A DNA stretch of 64,000 bases from Streptomyces venezuelae. GTDB taxonomy: Bacteria > Actinomycetota > Actinomycetes > Streptomycetales > Streptomycetaceae. Position 1 is the first letter of the stretch; every line of letters starts with the position of its first letter. The notes under the pieces were generated by a model. It was given only the letters and a program-made list of their open reading frames with translations, did not search any database and was not told the origin of the DNA. Below are positions 35,930-44,234 of this stretch, one piece after another. The translations under genes and the position numbers were made by a program. The stretch is from assembly GCF_008642295.1 (NCBI RefSeq), contig NZ_CP029190.1, positions 1,488,001-1,552,000 on the forward strand. Reading direction: 5' to 3'.

Positions 35930-38900
35930 CTAGCCGCGCACGTCGTAGGCGCGTACCACCGTCTGGGTGACCGAGGCCCCGTCGGCCGCGGTGAGTTCCA
36001 CCTTCAGCGAGACCGGCTTGCCGGCCGCGCCCGTGTGGTCGGCCTCCGCCGTCCAGGTGCCGCCCTGCCGGGTGACCCGCGCCTCGGTCCAGTGCTCGCC
36101 GTCGTAGGAATACGACAGCTTCGCGGACTTCAGGGCGCCCGGGTCGTATCCGGCGTGGCCGGTGGCGGCCAGGCCGATCCGGATGCCGCGGGCCGCCGCC
36201 ACCGTCTTCGTACCGTCCTCGGGAACCGAGAGGGACGGGAAGAGGATCGGCAGGGTCTGCGAGTACGCCGACCCGTCCAGCTTCGAGCGGAAGGTCCAGG
36301 AGGTCTGCACGCTCTGCGAGCGCTGCCAGACCCGGGCCGGGGCGCCGATCTTCTCCACGTTCTGGGTCAGTTCGTACGTACCCTCCTCGGCCGGGACCTC
36401 GAAGACCCCGGACGGGTAACCGCTGGACCCGATCTGCTCGCCGTTCCGCTTCAGCGTCAGATTGCCGATGTCGCCGAAGGAGCCCGGCTGTGCGTAGTGC
36501 CCGCGGTCGCCCCACATCGCGGAGGCGAAGCCGATCAGGTTGCCCTGCCGCTCGGCGGCCAGCACCGGCCGGCCCGCCGTGTCGCGCGGGGCGACCGGGC
36601 CGATCACCCCGTCGTACCAGGACTCGCTGCGCTCGCCGCCCTTGGTGTAGGTGCGCTGCCGGTCGGTCATGAACTCGCCCCAGGGGAAGCTGCTGGAGAG
36701 CAGGTGGTCCCAGACGGTGGTGCCGGCGGAGTAGAACTCGGTGCGGGTGCCGGGCACGGCGACGGTCTCCAGCGAGCCGAAGAACACCGCGTGGCCCAGC
36801 GGCCGGTAGGCGCCGACCAGGTCCATGTAGTCGGCTGCCACGCCCATCGCGTGGTAGGTGGACCGGACGGAGCCCAGATCGCGGTCCCGGACCCGGTAGA
36901 CCCGGTCGCCGTGCAGCGGGCCGGACTCGGTCTGCGCCAGGTTGTAGACGTACGGACTGCGGGCCGTGGCCTTCCAGGAGAGCGTGACCTTGCCGCCCGC
37001 CAGCCGGCCGAGCAGGGTCGTCGCCTCCGCGCTGTCGATGGTCAGGGCGGGCAGGGTGCCGCCCGCGTAGCCGGTGAAGCCGGCCCAGCGGCCGGGGGCG
37101 TCGCGGTGGGCGAGCACGGCCTTGGCGCCGGCCGCCTTGGCGTCCTGCGCCTGCTGGTACAGGGCGCCGTCCTCGGCCTTGACCAGCACGATGGCGTCCT
37201 TGGCGCCGGCCGCGGCGAGTTCCGCCGGGGTGCCGGCGCCGGCGTTCACCAGCGGGGCGCTGCCGGTGCCGTCCAGGTTGGCGCTGCCGAGGGAGGCGGT
37301 GAGCGGGTGCAGGACCGGGCCGCCGGGTCCGGCCACCTTGAGCTCGGCGATCAGCGGGGCGGCGGCCCGCCAGTAGCTGCCGAACTCGAACGCGCCGTCC
37401 TCCGCACGGCCTTCGACCGAGGCGTAGAAGCCGCGGAGGGTGGGGCCGCCCATGGCGGTGCCGGCGTGCAGCCAGGTGTCGTCCCAGCTGCGGGCGAAGG
37501 ACAGGGTGGTGCTGCGGCTCTCGGTGGGCCGGTCGGCGGCGATGCTCAGCCGGCCCGCCTTCCGGGCGTCCAGCACGATGGTCGTGTCCTTCTTCACCTC
37601 CAGCTGGGGACGGCCCAGGTAGGTGAGGGAGTCGAGCAGTTCGGCGCCCTCGCCCGGGTCGGGGGTGCCGACGAAGGCGGACAGGAAGTACGCGCCCGGG
37701 CGCACCCGGTAGACCTGGTCCACCGCGCCCTCGTTGAAGCGGCGTTCACCGGTGGCGGTGTCGGTGCCGATCACATCGAGGGAGGAGGGTCCGGCGGCCG
37801 GCCTGCCCGCGCGGTCGAGGAGCTTGACCCGCAGGGTGACCGTCTCCGGCTCCACGTACAGGGAGAACGGGGTGGAGATGCGGACGCCGGCCGGGCCGGT
37901 GGCGAGGACCCGGCCGGTGATGTCCCCGTACTGGGCGCGGTCGATCCGGGCGGCCGGGTCGAGGGCGAGCGGCACCTTGACGGTGGCGCCGGCCGGAACG
38001 GTGACCTTCCGCTGCTCCAGGCGGGCGAGGGGGGCGCGGACGGCGGAGCCGTCGTTGCCGGTGACCTTCTGGAGGGACAGGTCCAGGGTGACCGGGGTGC
38101 TGCCCGTGTTGGTGTACGGGATCTCGGCCGTGGTGCGGTCGCTGCGGTCCTGCGGCCAGTTGAAGGTGCCGCCCTGGACGGCGGGGGCGCCGGTGACACC
38201 GGCGGCGAGGGCGGCCGGGACGTCCAGGCGTCCGCCGCCGGTCTCCCGTACGTCCCCGGGCACGGTGGTGGCGGCGGAGCCGACGAGGGCGGCCTTGAGC
38301 TGGGCGCCGGTCCAGTGGGGGTGGCGCTGCTTGAGGAGGGCGGCGGCGCCGGCCACGTGCGGGGTGGCCATGGAGGTCCCGGACATGGCCTGGTAGGCGT
38401 ACACCCCGCGGCCTCCGGCGGCGGCGGCCGAGATGCCGACGCCGGGCGCGGCGATCTCCGGCTTGAGGGTGTGCCGGAGGCCGGCCGGGCCGCGGCTGGA
38501 GAAGGGGGCGGTGGTGTCGTCGCGGTCCACGGCGCCGACGGTCAGCGCGGCGGGGGTGCAGCCGGGCGAGGAGACGGTGTTGTTGCCGGGGCCGGAGTTG
38601 CCGGCCGCGATCACGAACAGGGTGCCCTGCTGCGAGAGGCGTTCGGTGGCGGCGGCGAGCGGGTCGTCGCAGGCGGTCCGGGAGGGGTCGCCGAGGCTCA
38701 TGGAGACGATGTCGGCCTTGTTGTCGACGGCCCATTCCATACCGGCGATGATCCACGAGTCCAGCCCGTAGCCCTGGTCGTTGAGGACCTTGCCGGAGAG
38801 GAGTCCGGCGCCGGGGGCGACGCCCTTCCTGGCGCCGCCGCTCGCGGCGCCGGAGCCGCCGACGGTGGAGATGGTGTGGGTGCCGTGGCCCTGGCGGTCG

Positions 38901-39706
38901 GCGTCGGTGTCGGAGTCGGTGAAGTTCTGCGATCCGGTGACCCGGCCCTTGAGGTCGGGGTGGTCGAGGTCGGTGCCGGTGTCGAGGACGGCGACCTTGG
39001 TGCCCTTGCCGTCGTAGCCGGCGGCCCAGGCGGTGGGGGCGCCCACCTGACGGGTCGACCGCTCCAGGTTCGCCTGGACCCTGCCGTCCAGCCACAGCTT
39101 CTTCAGCCCGCCGGCCGCGCGGGACCGGGGGCCGGTGACATCGGCCCAGAACTCGGCGGTGTGCTGCTTGTCGGCGGTGAGGGCGACGGCGCCGATGGAG
39201 TCGAGGACCAGGGCGCGTTCGGCGCCGCGGGGGGTGACCGGGGTGCTGCGGGCCACGTCCACGGAGCTGTCGTAGACCGCGATCAGCGGGAGCTTCGCGG
39301 CGCGGCTGTCGTCGTAGCCCTGCCGGATGAGGGAGGTGACGTTGAACAGCTCGTGGTCGACCGTGCCGGCGGCCAGGGCCTTGACGGCGCCCTCGGGGTA
39401 GACGTACAGGTCGCGGCCGGACTGGCGGGTCTGTACGAGCGGCAGGCTGCCGTCCCCGCGGGGGACCGCGGTGGCCGCGGTGCGGCCGGCGGCATCGGTG
39501 GAGACCAGGATCCGGTCACCGGTGACCAGGGTGACGGTGACCGGGCCGGCGGGCGTTCCCGCCGCGGCGGCACTGCCGGTGAGTGGTCGGTCCGGCCGGC
39601 TTCCGGTGGCGTCGCTCGGCTGCTGTGCCGACGACGGGCCGACGGCGGTGACGGCCAGGACGGCTGCGGTGGCCGCCCCGAGTGCCGTACGCGATATCGG
39701 GCGCAT
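35930..39706 (-). CDS. Secreted subtilisin-like (S8) serine protease, large multidomain
   Basis: A 1258-residue protein with a signal peptide (residues 1-27), a propeptide-like region (to about 220) and an S8 catalytic domain. The complete triad is Asp242 (AVLDTGTD), His274 (GHGTHT) and Ser445 (GTSMATPH), with the oxyanion Asn370 in AAGNSG. About 800 further residues follow, including a PA-like insert (AKDAIVLVKAEDGALYQQAQDAKAAGAKAVLA) and beta-sandwich domains. This matches the family of large extracellular Streptomyces subtilisins. GGGGAG five bases before the ATG at 39706 sets the start. It is divergent from a LuxR/TrmB-like regulator gene and is probably controlled by it. Confidence 0.93.
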   Translation of the reverse strand: MRPISRTALGAATAAVLAVTAVGPSSAQQPSDATGSRPDRPLTGSAAAAGTPAGPVTVTLVTGDRILVSTDAAGRTAATAVPRGDGSLPLVQTRQSGRDLYVYPEGAVKALAAGTVDHELFNVTSLIRQGYDDSRAAKLPLIAVYDSSVDVARSTPVTPRGAERALVLDSIGAVALTADKQHTAEFWADVTGPRSRAAGGLKKLWLDGRVQANLERSTRQVGAPTAWAAGYDGKGTKVAVLDTGTDLDHPDLKGRVTGSQNFTDSDTDADRQGHGTHTISTVGGSGAASGGARKGVAPGAGLLSGKVLNDQGYGLDSWIIAGMEWAVDNKADIVSMSLGDPSRTACDDPLAAATERLSQQGTLFVIAAGNSGPGNNTVSSPGCTPAALTVGAVDRDDTTAPFSSRGPAGLRHTLKPEIAAPGVGISAAAAGGRGVYAYQAMSGTSMATPHVAGAAALLKQRHPHWTGAQLKAALVGSAATTVPGDVRETGGGRLDVPAALAAGVTGAPAVQGGTFNWPQDRSDRTTAEIPYTNTGSTPVTLDLSLQKVTGNDGSAVRAPLARLEQRKVTVPAGATVKVPLALDPAARIDRAQYGDITGRVLATGPAGVRISTPFSLYVEPETVTLRVKLLDRAGRPAAGPSSLDVIGTDTATGERRFNEGAVDQVYRVRPGAYFLSAFVGTPDPGEGAELLDSLTYLGRPQLEVKKDTTIVLDARKAGRLSIAADRPTESRSTTLSFARSWDDTWLHAGTAMGGPTLRGFYASVEGRAEDGAFEFGSYWRAAAPLIAELKVAGPGGPVLHPLTASLGSANLDGTGSAPLVNAGAGTPAELAAAGAKDAIVLVKAEDGALYQQAQDAKAAGAKAVLAHRDAPGRWAGFTGYAGGTLPALTIDSAEATTLLGRLAGGKVTLSWKATARSPYVYNLAQTESGPLHGDRVYRVRDRDLGSVRSTYHAMGVAADYMDLVGAYRPLGHAVFFGSLETVAVPGTRTEFYSAGTTVWDHLLSSSFPWGEFMTDRQRTYTKGGERSESWYDGVIGPVAPRDTAGRPVLAAERQGNLIGFASAMWGDRGHYAQPGSFGDIGNLTLKRNGEQIGSSGYPSGVFEVPAEEGTYELTQNVEKIGAPARVWQRSQSVQTSWTFRSKLDGSAYSQTLPILFPSLSVPEDGTKTVAAARGIRIGLAATGHAGYDPGALKSAKLSYSYDGEHWTEARVTRQGGTWTAEADHTGAAGKPVSLKVELTAADGASVTQTVVRAYDVRG

Positions 39707-39728
39707 CGCTCTCCCCAGGTGAATTCCG

Positions 39729-39764
39729 GCCAACGTCGGCATTGCGCGGCAAAGTTGGCGCAAC
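39729..39764. promoter_or_regulatory. Inverted repeats in the protease/regulator divergent promoter region
   Basis: GCCAAC (39729-39734) and GTTGGC (39754-39759) are inverted copies 19 bases apart. The second is part of GTTG-GCG-CAAC (39754-39764). They lie between the divergent starts and could be binding sites for the adjacent regulator. Confidence 0.35.
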
Positions 39765-39834
39765 GGCGGGTTCCGGCCGGTGGATGGTGGTGCTGCGGTG
39801 GCGTCACCTTGGCAGAGAGGCGGGGGGTGCGGTG

Positions 39835-40890
39835 ATGATGTCCGCGGCGGGTTTGCGCCGTGGCCGCTTCCCGCCAGGCACGGACGGGGTGGGCGAGAGT
39901 GGGGTGGACGTTTTGCTGGGTGCGATAGGCCTGGACGAGGGCCAGGAATCGGCGTACCGCGCGCTGGTGGCGCTGGGGGCTGCGGAGGTCCCCGATCTGG
40001 CGCACCGGCTGACCCTGCCGGTGCCGGCGACCGAGCGGGCGCTGCGGCACCTGGAGCGGCAGGGGCTGGCGGCGCAGTCCTCGGCCCGGCCGGGCCGCTG
40101 GGTGGCGGCACCGCCGGGGGTCGCCCTCGGCGCGCTGCTGACCCAGCAGCGGCACGAACTGGAGCAGGCGGAGCTGGCGGCGGTGCTGCTGGCGGAGGAG
40201 TACCGGGCGGAGGCCACCGAGCCGGCCGTCCACGACCTGGTGGAGGTGGTCACCGGGGCGAGCGCGGTCGCGCACCGCTTCGTCCAGCTCCAGCTGGGGG
40301 CGGTGGAGGAGGTGTGCGCGCTGGTGACGGGCCGCCCTCAGGTGGTGGCGGGCCCGGACAACGATGCCGAGGACCGGGCGTCGGGGCGCGGGGTGGCCTA
40401 CCGGGTGGTGATCGAACGGGAGGTGCTGACGGAGCCGGAGGGGCTGCGGGAGACCCAGGGGGCGCTGGGCCGCGGTGAGCAGGTCCGGGTGGTCCCGCGG
40501 GTCCCGACCAAGCTGGTGATCGCGGACCGCACCCTGGCGATGGTCCCGCTGACCGGCCGGAACGCGGAGCCTGCGGCCCTGGTGGTACACGCCTCCGGCC
40601 TGCTGGAGTCCCTGCTCGGCCTGTTCGAGGCGGTGTGGCGGGAGTCCCTGCCGTTGCGGCTGGGCACGGGCGGGTCGGTGACCGAGTCGGAGACGGCCCC
40701 GGACGAAACGGACCTGGAGATCCTGTCGCTGCTGCTGGCGGGGATGACGGACGCGAGCGTGGCGAAACACCTGGAGCTGGGCCTGCGGACGGTCCAGCGC
40801 CGGGTGAAGGGCCTGATGGAACTGTCCGGGGTCACCACCCGCCTCCAACTGGGCTGGCACGCCTACGAACGCGGCTGGGTGGCGCGCTAG
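39835..40890 (+). CDS. TrmB/LuxR-type helix-turn-helix regulator
   Basis: A 351-residue protein. An N-terminal TrmB-like winged helix (about 25-95: ESAYRALVALGAAEVPDLAHRL and ATERALRHLERQGL) is followed by a central PLD-like sensor region. A C-terminal LuxR helix-turn-helix comes last (ILSLLLAGMTDASVAKHLELGLRTVQRRVKGLM, about 290-325). This architecture is widespread in Streptomyces beside secreted protease or metabolite genes. GGGGGG before the ATG at 39835 supports that start. It diverges from the S8 protease gene and has a strong hairpin ten bases after its stop. Confidence 0.87.
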   Translation: MMSAAGLRRGRFPPGTDGVGESGVDVLLGAIGLDEGQESAYRALVALGAAEVPDLAHRLTLPVPATERALRHLERQGLAAQSSARPGRWVAAPPGVALGALLTQQRHELEQAELAAVLLAEEYRAEATEPAVHDLVEVVTGASAVAHRFVQLQLGAVEEVCALVTGRPQVVAGPDNDAEDRASGRGVAYRVVIEREVLTEPEGLRETQGALGRGEQVRVVPRVPTKLVIADRTLAMVPLTGRNAEPAALVVHASGLLESLLGLFEAVWRESLPLRLGTGGSVTESETAPDETDLEILSLLLAGMTDASVAKHLELGLRTVQRRVKGLMELSGVTTRLQLGWHAYERGWVAR

Positions 40891-40899
40891 CCCCTGCGA

Positions 40900-40925
40900 C
40901 GCCCGGGCCCCGGGGGGCCCGGGCG
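40900..40925. terminator. Terminator between the LuxR-type gene and convergent rsgA
   Basis: A 12-base-pair GC stem (40900-40911 and 40914-40925) with a minimal centre, lying in the 44 bases between two convergent stops. Confidence 0.6.
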
Positions 40926-40934
40926 CGGGGCGGG

Positions 40935-42062
40935 TTACCAGGTGTGCTGGCGGGGGGAGCCCGAAGTGCCGCGTTTGGCGTGGTAGTTGGCGCGGCCCTC
41001 CGCGCCCTTCAGGCGCCAGTCGCGGCGGATTTCGGCGCGCAGCCGGGCGTCCGTCTTGGCCACGATCCACCGGTTCTCCCGGACCAGCTTGCGGTAGCTG
41101 TCCAGGCGGCGCTCCGGTACCTCGCCCCGTTCGACCGCCTCGCGCACCGCGCAGCCCGGCTCGGTCTCGTGTGCGCAGTCGTGGAAGCGGCACTGCCCGG
41201 CGAGTTCCTCGATCTCCGAGAACACCTGGCCGACGCCCGTCTCCGCGTCGTACAGGCCGACGCCCCGGAGCCCCGGCGTGTCGATGAGCACGCCGCCGCC
41301 CGGCAGGGTGAGCAGGTTGCGGGTGGTGGTGGTGTGGCGGCCCTTGCCGTCCACGTCACGGGTTGCCTGGACCTCCATGGCGTCCTCGCCGAGCAGCGCG
41401 TTCGCCAGGGTGGACTTGCCCGCTCCGGAGATGCCCAGCAGCACGCTGGTCCCGCCGGACACGACCGCCGCCAGCACGTCCATGCCCGCGCCGGTCATCG
41501 AGGACACGGTCAGCACCTGGACGCCCGGAGCCGTGGTCTCCACGTCCTGGACGAGGTACGCCAGCGAGACCGGGTCCGGGACCAGGTCCGCCTTGGTCAG
41601 CACGACCAGCGGCTGGGCGCCCGATTCCCAGGCCAGGGCCAGGAACCGTTCGATCCGGCCCAGGTCCAGTTCCACCGCGAGGGAGACCGCCACGATGGCG
41701 TGGTCCACGTTCGCGGCGAGGATCTGTCCGTCGGACCGCTTCGAGGAGGTGGAGCGCACGAAGGAGGTCCGCCGCGGCAGGTACGTCCGTACGTACCGCG
41801 GGTCGCCGGCCCCGGCCGGGTCCACCGCGGCCCAGTCACCGGTGCAGATGACGCGCAGCGGGTCGTGCGGGGTGACGAAGGCGGTGTCGGCGCGGACGAT
41901 GCCGTCCGCCGTGACCACATCGCACTGACCGCGATCGACCCGGACGACCCGGCCCGGGACCAGGCCCTGGGCGGCGTGCGGAGCGAACTCCTCGGCCCAG
42001 GTTTCGTCCCAGCCGTAGGTCGTCAGGGCGTGCGAGTGAGAAGAGAGAGAAGAGAAAGACAA
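40935..42062 (-). CDS. rsgA: Ribosome biogenesis GTPase RsgA
   Basis: A 375-residue circularly permuted GTPase that aids maturation of the 30S subunit. An OB-like N-terminal domain is followed by the permuted G motifs: TKAD (G4, 156-159), the P-loop GISGAGKS (210-217) and DTPGLRG (G3, from 261). The C-terminal zinc knuckle is Cys291, Cys296, His298 and Cys304. The start is a TTG at 42062, supported by GAAGGG with six-base spacing; no ATG or GTG gives a better N-terminus. The first residues are Ser/His-rich. A 23-codon ORF with a strong ribosome-binding site lies 69 bases upstream on the same strand. Confidence 0.93.
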   Translation of the reverse strand: MSFSSLSSHSHALTTYGWDETWAEEFAPHAAQGLVPGRVVRVDRGQCDVVTADGIVRADTAFVTPHDPLRVICTGDWAAVDPAGAGDPRYVRTYLPRRTSFVRSTSSKRSDGQILAANVDHAIVAVSLAVELDLGRIERFLALAWESGAQPLVVLTKADLVPDPVSLAYLVQDVETTAPGVQVLTVSSMTGAGMDVLAAVVSGGTSVLLGISGAGKSTLANALLGEDAMEVQATRDVDGKGRHTTTTRNLLTLPGGGVLIDTPGLRGVGLYDAETGVGQVFSEIEELAGQCRFHDCAHETEPGCAVREAVERGEVPERRLDSYRKLVRENRWIVAKTDARLRAEIRRDWRLKGAEGRANYHAKRGTSGSPRQHTW

Positions 42063-42131
42063 GGGGAACCCTTCACAGGGGTGGCCCCGGCACCGTGCGG
42101 CACTTCGACGCGCACGGAAGTTGAGTGGGTG

Positions 42132-42203
42132 TCAGCCGGTGGCCATGGGGGAGAGATTGACGGTCTTCTGAATGCGGGCGAAGCCCTGCTCGATGACAGT
42201 CAT
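42132..42203 (-). CDS. Short upstream ORF (23 codons), possible leader peptide of rsgA
   Basis: The ATG at 42203 has GGAGGTGAG about eight bases upstream, one of the best ribosome-binding sites in the window. The product begins MTVIEQGFARIQKTV and ends MATG. A 7-base-pair hairpin (42093-42117) lies between its stop and the rsgA TTG. The strong initiation site with so short a frame suggests a translated leader or a small protein. I know no family for it. Its dependence on rsgA is inferred from strand and distance only. Confidence 0.5.
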   Translation of the reverse strand: MTVIEQGFARIQKTVNLSPMATG

Positions 42204-42334
42204 CAATGCACTCACCTCCGGTGATCCACATGCGTTCTCGTTGCGACCGGCTCACCGTAGCCTGCGTCCGAGACGGCGCACCACCGGTTTTTACGGTGTC
42301 CGATTCGTTCAAGACCCGGCGGCTGCGGGCGGTC

Positions 42335-42340
42335 TAGCCT
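42335..42340 (+). promoter_or_regulatory. Candidate -10 box (TAGCCT) for a leaderless VOC gene transcript
   Basis: TAGCCT lies six bases before the ATG at 42347, and no ribosome-binding site lies between. Transcription would begin at or next to the ATG, giving a leaderless mRNA, which is common in Streptomyces. The -35 region is not clear. Confidence 0.45.
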
Positions 42341-42346
42341 GCGGGT

Positions 42347-42769
42347 ATGACTGCTACTCCGCACCTGGACATGATCGGCCTCGTCGTCTCCGACATGGCC
42401 GCCTCGCTCGCCTTCTACCGGCGCCTCGGGCTGGACATTCCGGCCGGAGCCGAGGACCAGCCCCATGTGGAGGTCACGCTGCCCGGCGGGATGCGGATCG
42501 GCTGGGACACGGGGGAGGTGATCCGGTCCTTCGATCCCGGCTGGACCCGGCCCGCGGCCGGCGCCGGCGAGCGGATCGGGCTGGCCTTCCTGTGCGACTC
42601 CCCCGCCGCGGTGGACGCGCTGTACGCGGAGCTGACCGGTGCCGGGTACGCGGGGCATCTGAAACCCTGGGACGCGGTCTGGGGGCAGCGCTACGCGGTG
42701 GTGCTCGATCCGGACGGCTGCGGTGTGTCGCTGTTCGCCCCGGCAGACCCGGCAGACCCGGCCGCGTAG
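42347..42769 (+). CDS. VOC (glyoxalase/bleomycin-resistance fold) family protein
   Basis: A 140-residue protein with two beta-alpha-beta-beta-beta modules. It starts [26 protein letters not shown], and the second module ends [16 protein letters not shown], as in lactoylglutathione lyase relatives. The substrate is not predictable. It probably starts leaderless at the ATG. Its last 79 bases overlap the 3' end of the opposing AraC-type gene; similar VOC/AraC pairs are common in Streptomyces. The AraC-type protein may regulate it. Confidence 0.87.
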   Translation: MTATPHLDMIGLVVSDMAASLAFYRRLGLDIPAGAEDQPHVEVTLPGGMRIGWDTGEVIRSFDPGWTRPAAGAGERIGLAFLCDSPAAVDALYAELTGAGYAGHLKPWDAVWGQRYAVVLDPDGCGVSLFAPADPADPAA

Positions 42770-43428
42770 CCGGTCAGGGTGGTGCCGGCCAGGGCCCGGA
42801 CCTCGCGGGCGAGGTGGGCCTGGTCGGCGTAGCCGGTGGTGTGGGCCACCTCCGGGTACGGGACGCCCGCGCGCACCCGGGCCAGCGCCCGCTGGAGGCG
42901 CAGCACCCGGCCCAGGGTCTTGGGACCGTAGCCGAACGCGGCCAGGGAGCGGCGGTGCAGCTGCCGCGGGCCCAGGCCCAGGGCGTCCGCGATGTGGGCC
43001 ACCGTCTCACCGGCGCGCAGCCGGGCCACCACCTCGGCGGTCAGCGGGTCGGGGGCGGGGGCGCGGCGCCGGGCCAGCTCCTCGAGGCCGGCGAGCGGAT
43101 CGGCGTACGAGGCGACCGTGCCGGCCAGGGCCCGGACCTCCCGGGCGGGCCACAGGGCGGCGAGTTCCACCCGCCGGTCCCGGAGTTCGTACGCCGGTAC
43201 GCCGAGCAGCGCGGGCGCGGTGCCGGGCGCGAGGCGGATTCCGGCGAAGGCGGAGCCGGGCACCTCCCCGGCGGCGTGCGGCCCGGTGTCGGGCCCGGCG
43301 ACCAGCAGCCGCCCGTCCACCCAGAGCAGGTCCATACAGCCGTCGGGCAGCACGGCCCCGCCCGGGCCGCCGGCCTGCCAGAGCACCGCGCCGGGCACCA
43401 GGGAGGAGGGCCGCTCGGTGTACGCCAC
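42691..43428 (-). CDS. AraC family transcriptional regulator
   Basis: A 245-residue protein. The N-terminal effector region begins [21 protein letters not shown] and includes [25 protein letters not shown], the DUF6597-like module found in many Streptomyces AraC proteins. The C-terminal double helix-turn-helix (about 150-225) includes [21 protein letters not shown] and [23 protein letters not shown]. The GTG at 43428 follows a TAGCCT by six bases, so the mRNA is probably leaderless. The 3' ends of this gene and the VOC gene overlap by 79 bases on opposite strands. Confidence 0.9.
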   Translation of the reverse strand: MAYTERPSSLVPGAVLWQAGGPGGAVLPDGCMDLLWVDGRLLVAGPDTGPHAAGEVPGSAFAGIRLAPGTAPALLGVPAYELRDRRVELAALWPAREVRALAGTVASYADPLAGLEELARRRAPAPDPLTAEVVARLRAGETVAHIADALGLGPRQLHRRSLAAFGYGPKTLGRVLRLQRALARVRAGVPYPEVAHTTGYADQAHLAREVRALAGTTLTGYAAGSAGSAGANSDTPQPSGSSTTA

Positions 43429-43434
43429 CCTTCC

Positions 43435-43440
43435 AGGCTA
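43435..43440 (-). promoter_or_regulatory. Candidate -10 box (TAGCCT) for a leaderless AraC gene transcript
   Basis: TAGCCT on the minus strand ends six bases before the GTG at 43428, the same spacing as at the VOC gene. TTGGTC lies 19 bases upstream as a possible -35. The box overlaps the last bases of the neighbouring ArsR-type gene. Confidence 0.45.
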
Positions 43441-44166
43441 GGAGCGTGGGTCAGTAACGGACCAATCGTCGGACAGGCCGAGGTGGTCCCGGAGGGCGCG
43501 CTGGCCGGTGTCGGTGAGAACGACGGCGCGGCTGGTGCCGATCTGAGTGATCCAGTCGGAGTCGAAGGCATGCCGGCATACGGCGGCACCGACGGTGCCG
43601 GCCAGGTGGGGGCGGCGTTCTGTCCAGTCCAGGCATGAGCGGACAGGCGGACGCCGCTTGTCGGGCGGAAGGGTGATGCCGAGCTCGTTCAGCCAGGCGG
43701 TCCCGTTGCCGGTGAGCGTCAGCCCATGCTCCCAGTCGAGTAGTCCCCGATCGGTCATGGCCGTGGTGATCGCGACCCCGAGGGCGCCGGCGAGGTGGTC
43801 GTAGCAAGTGCGGGCGCGGGCCAGCGCCCGGCTGCGGTTGGCAGCCGGCAGTGAGTGGGGCGGGGTGGCTCGCAGAGGCGCCATTGAGGCAAGGTTCTCG
43901 ATCAGTTCCGCCGTGGCGGGGTCGGCCAGGCGAACGTAGCGATGACGGCCCTGACGCTCCTGTGCCAGCAATCCTCCGGCGACAAGGAGGTTCAAGTGCT
44001 CAGTCGCAGTCGAGGCGGCCACCCCGACATGGCGGGCCAACTCGGTCGCGGTCCAGGCCCGGCCGTCCAGCAGCGCGAGGCAGAACCCTGCGCGGGTGTT
44101 GTCGGCCAGGAGACCGGCCAGGGCGGCCAGGTCCGGGCCTTCGGCATGCGCGTCACGGTTGTTCAT
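43438..44166 (-). CDS. ArsR-type helix-turn-helix regulator
   Basis: A 242-residue protein with an N-terminal ArsR winged helix (about 12-90: LADNTRAGFCLALLDGRAWTATELARHVGVAASTATEHLNLLVAGGLL). A C-terminal half of about 140 residues includes LTGNGTAWLNELGI and CLDWTERRPHLAG, typical of the larger Streptomyces ArsR proteins that lack a metal site. The ATG at 44166 or the GTG one codon before it may start it. It diverges from a flavin-reductase-like gene, and a perfect 18-base palindrome lies between them. Confidence 0.88.
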   Translation of the reverse strand: MNNRDAHAEGPDLAALAGLLADNTRAGFCLALLDGRAWTATELARHVGVAASTATEHLNLLVAGGLLAQERQGRHRYVRLADPATAELIENLASMAPLRATPPHSLPAANRSRALARARTCYDHLAGALGVAITTAMTDRGLLDWEHGLTLTGNGTAWLNELGITLPPDKRRPPVRSCLDWTERRPHLAGTVGAAVCRHAFDSDWITQIGTSRAVVLTDTGQRALRDHLGLSDDWSVTDPRS

Positions 44167-44191
44167 CACCGTCCATCATCCACCGGGGATC

Positions 44192-44209
44192 CTTCGGCGC
44201 GCGCCGAAG
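44192..44209. promoter_or_regulatory. Perfect 18-base palindrome between ArsR and flavin-reductase genes
   Basis: CTTCGGCGC-GCGCCGAAG is fully symmetric. It lies 26 bases from the ArsR start and 25 bases from the reductase start, in the place expected for an operator through which the ArsR protein controls both genes. Confidence 0.65.
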
Positions 44210-44234
44210 CTTCTCCGCCCTACCGTCGGGTCCC

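Noticed and set aside
35489..39835. A 1448-codon plus-strand frame opposite the S8 protease
   Set aside because: Antisense shadow of a gene with intact catalytic triad and signal peptide; the composition is that of a codon-position artefact.
42073..42312. A 79-codon minus-strand frame overlapping the rsgA upstream ORF
   Set aside because: The 23-codon ORF in another frame has the strong ribosome-binding site; the longer frame has none.
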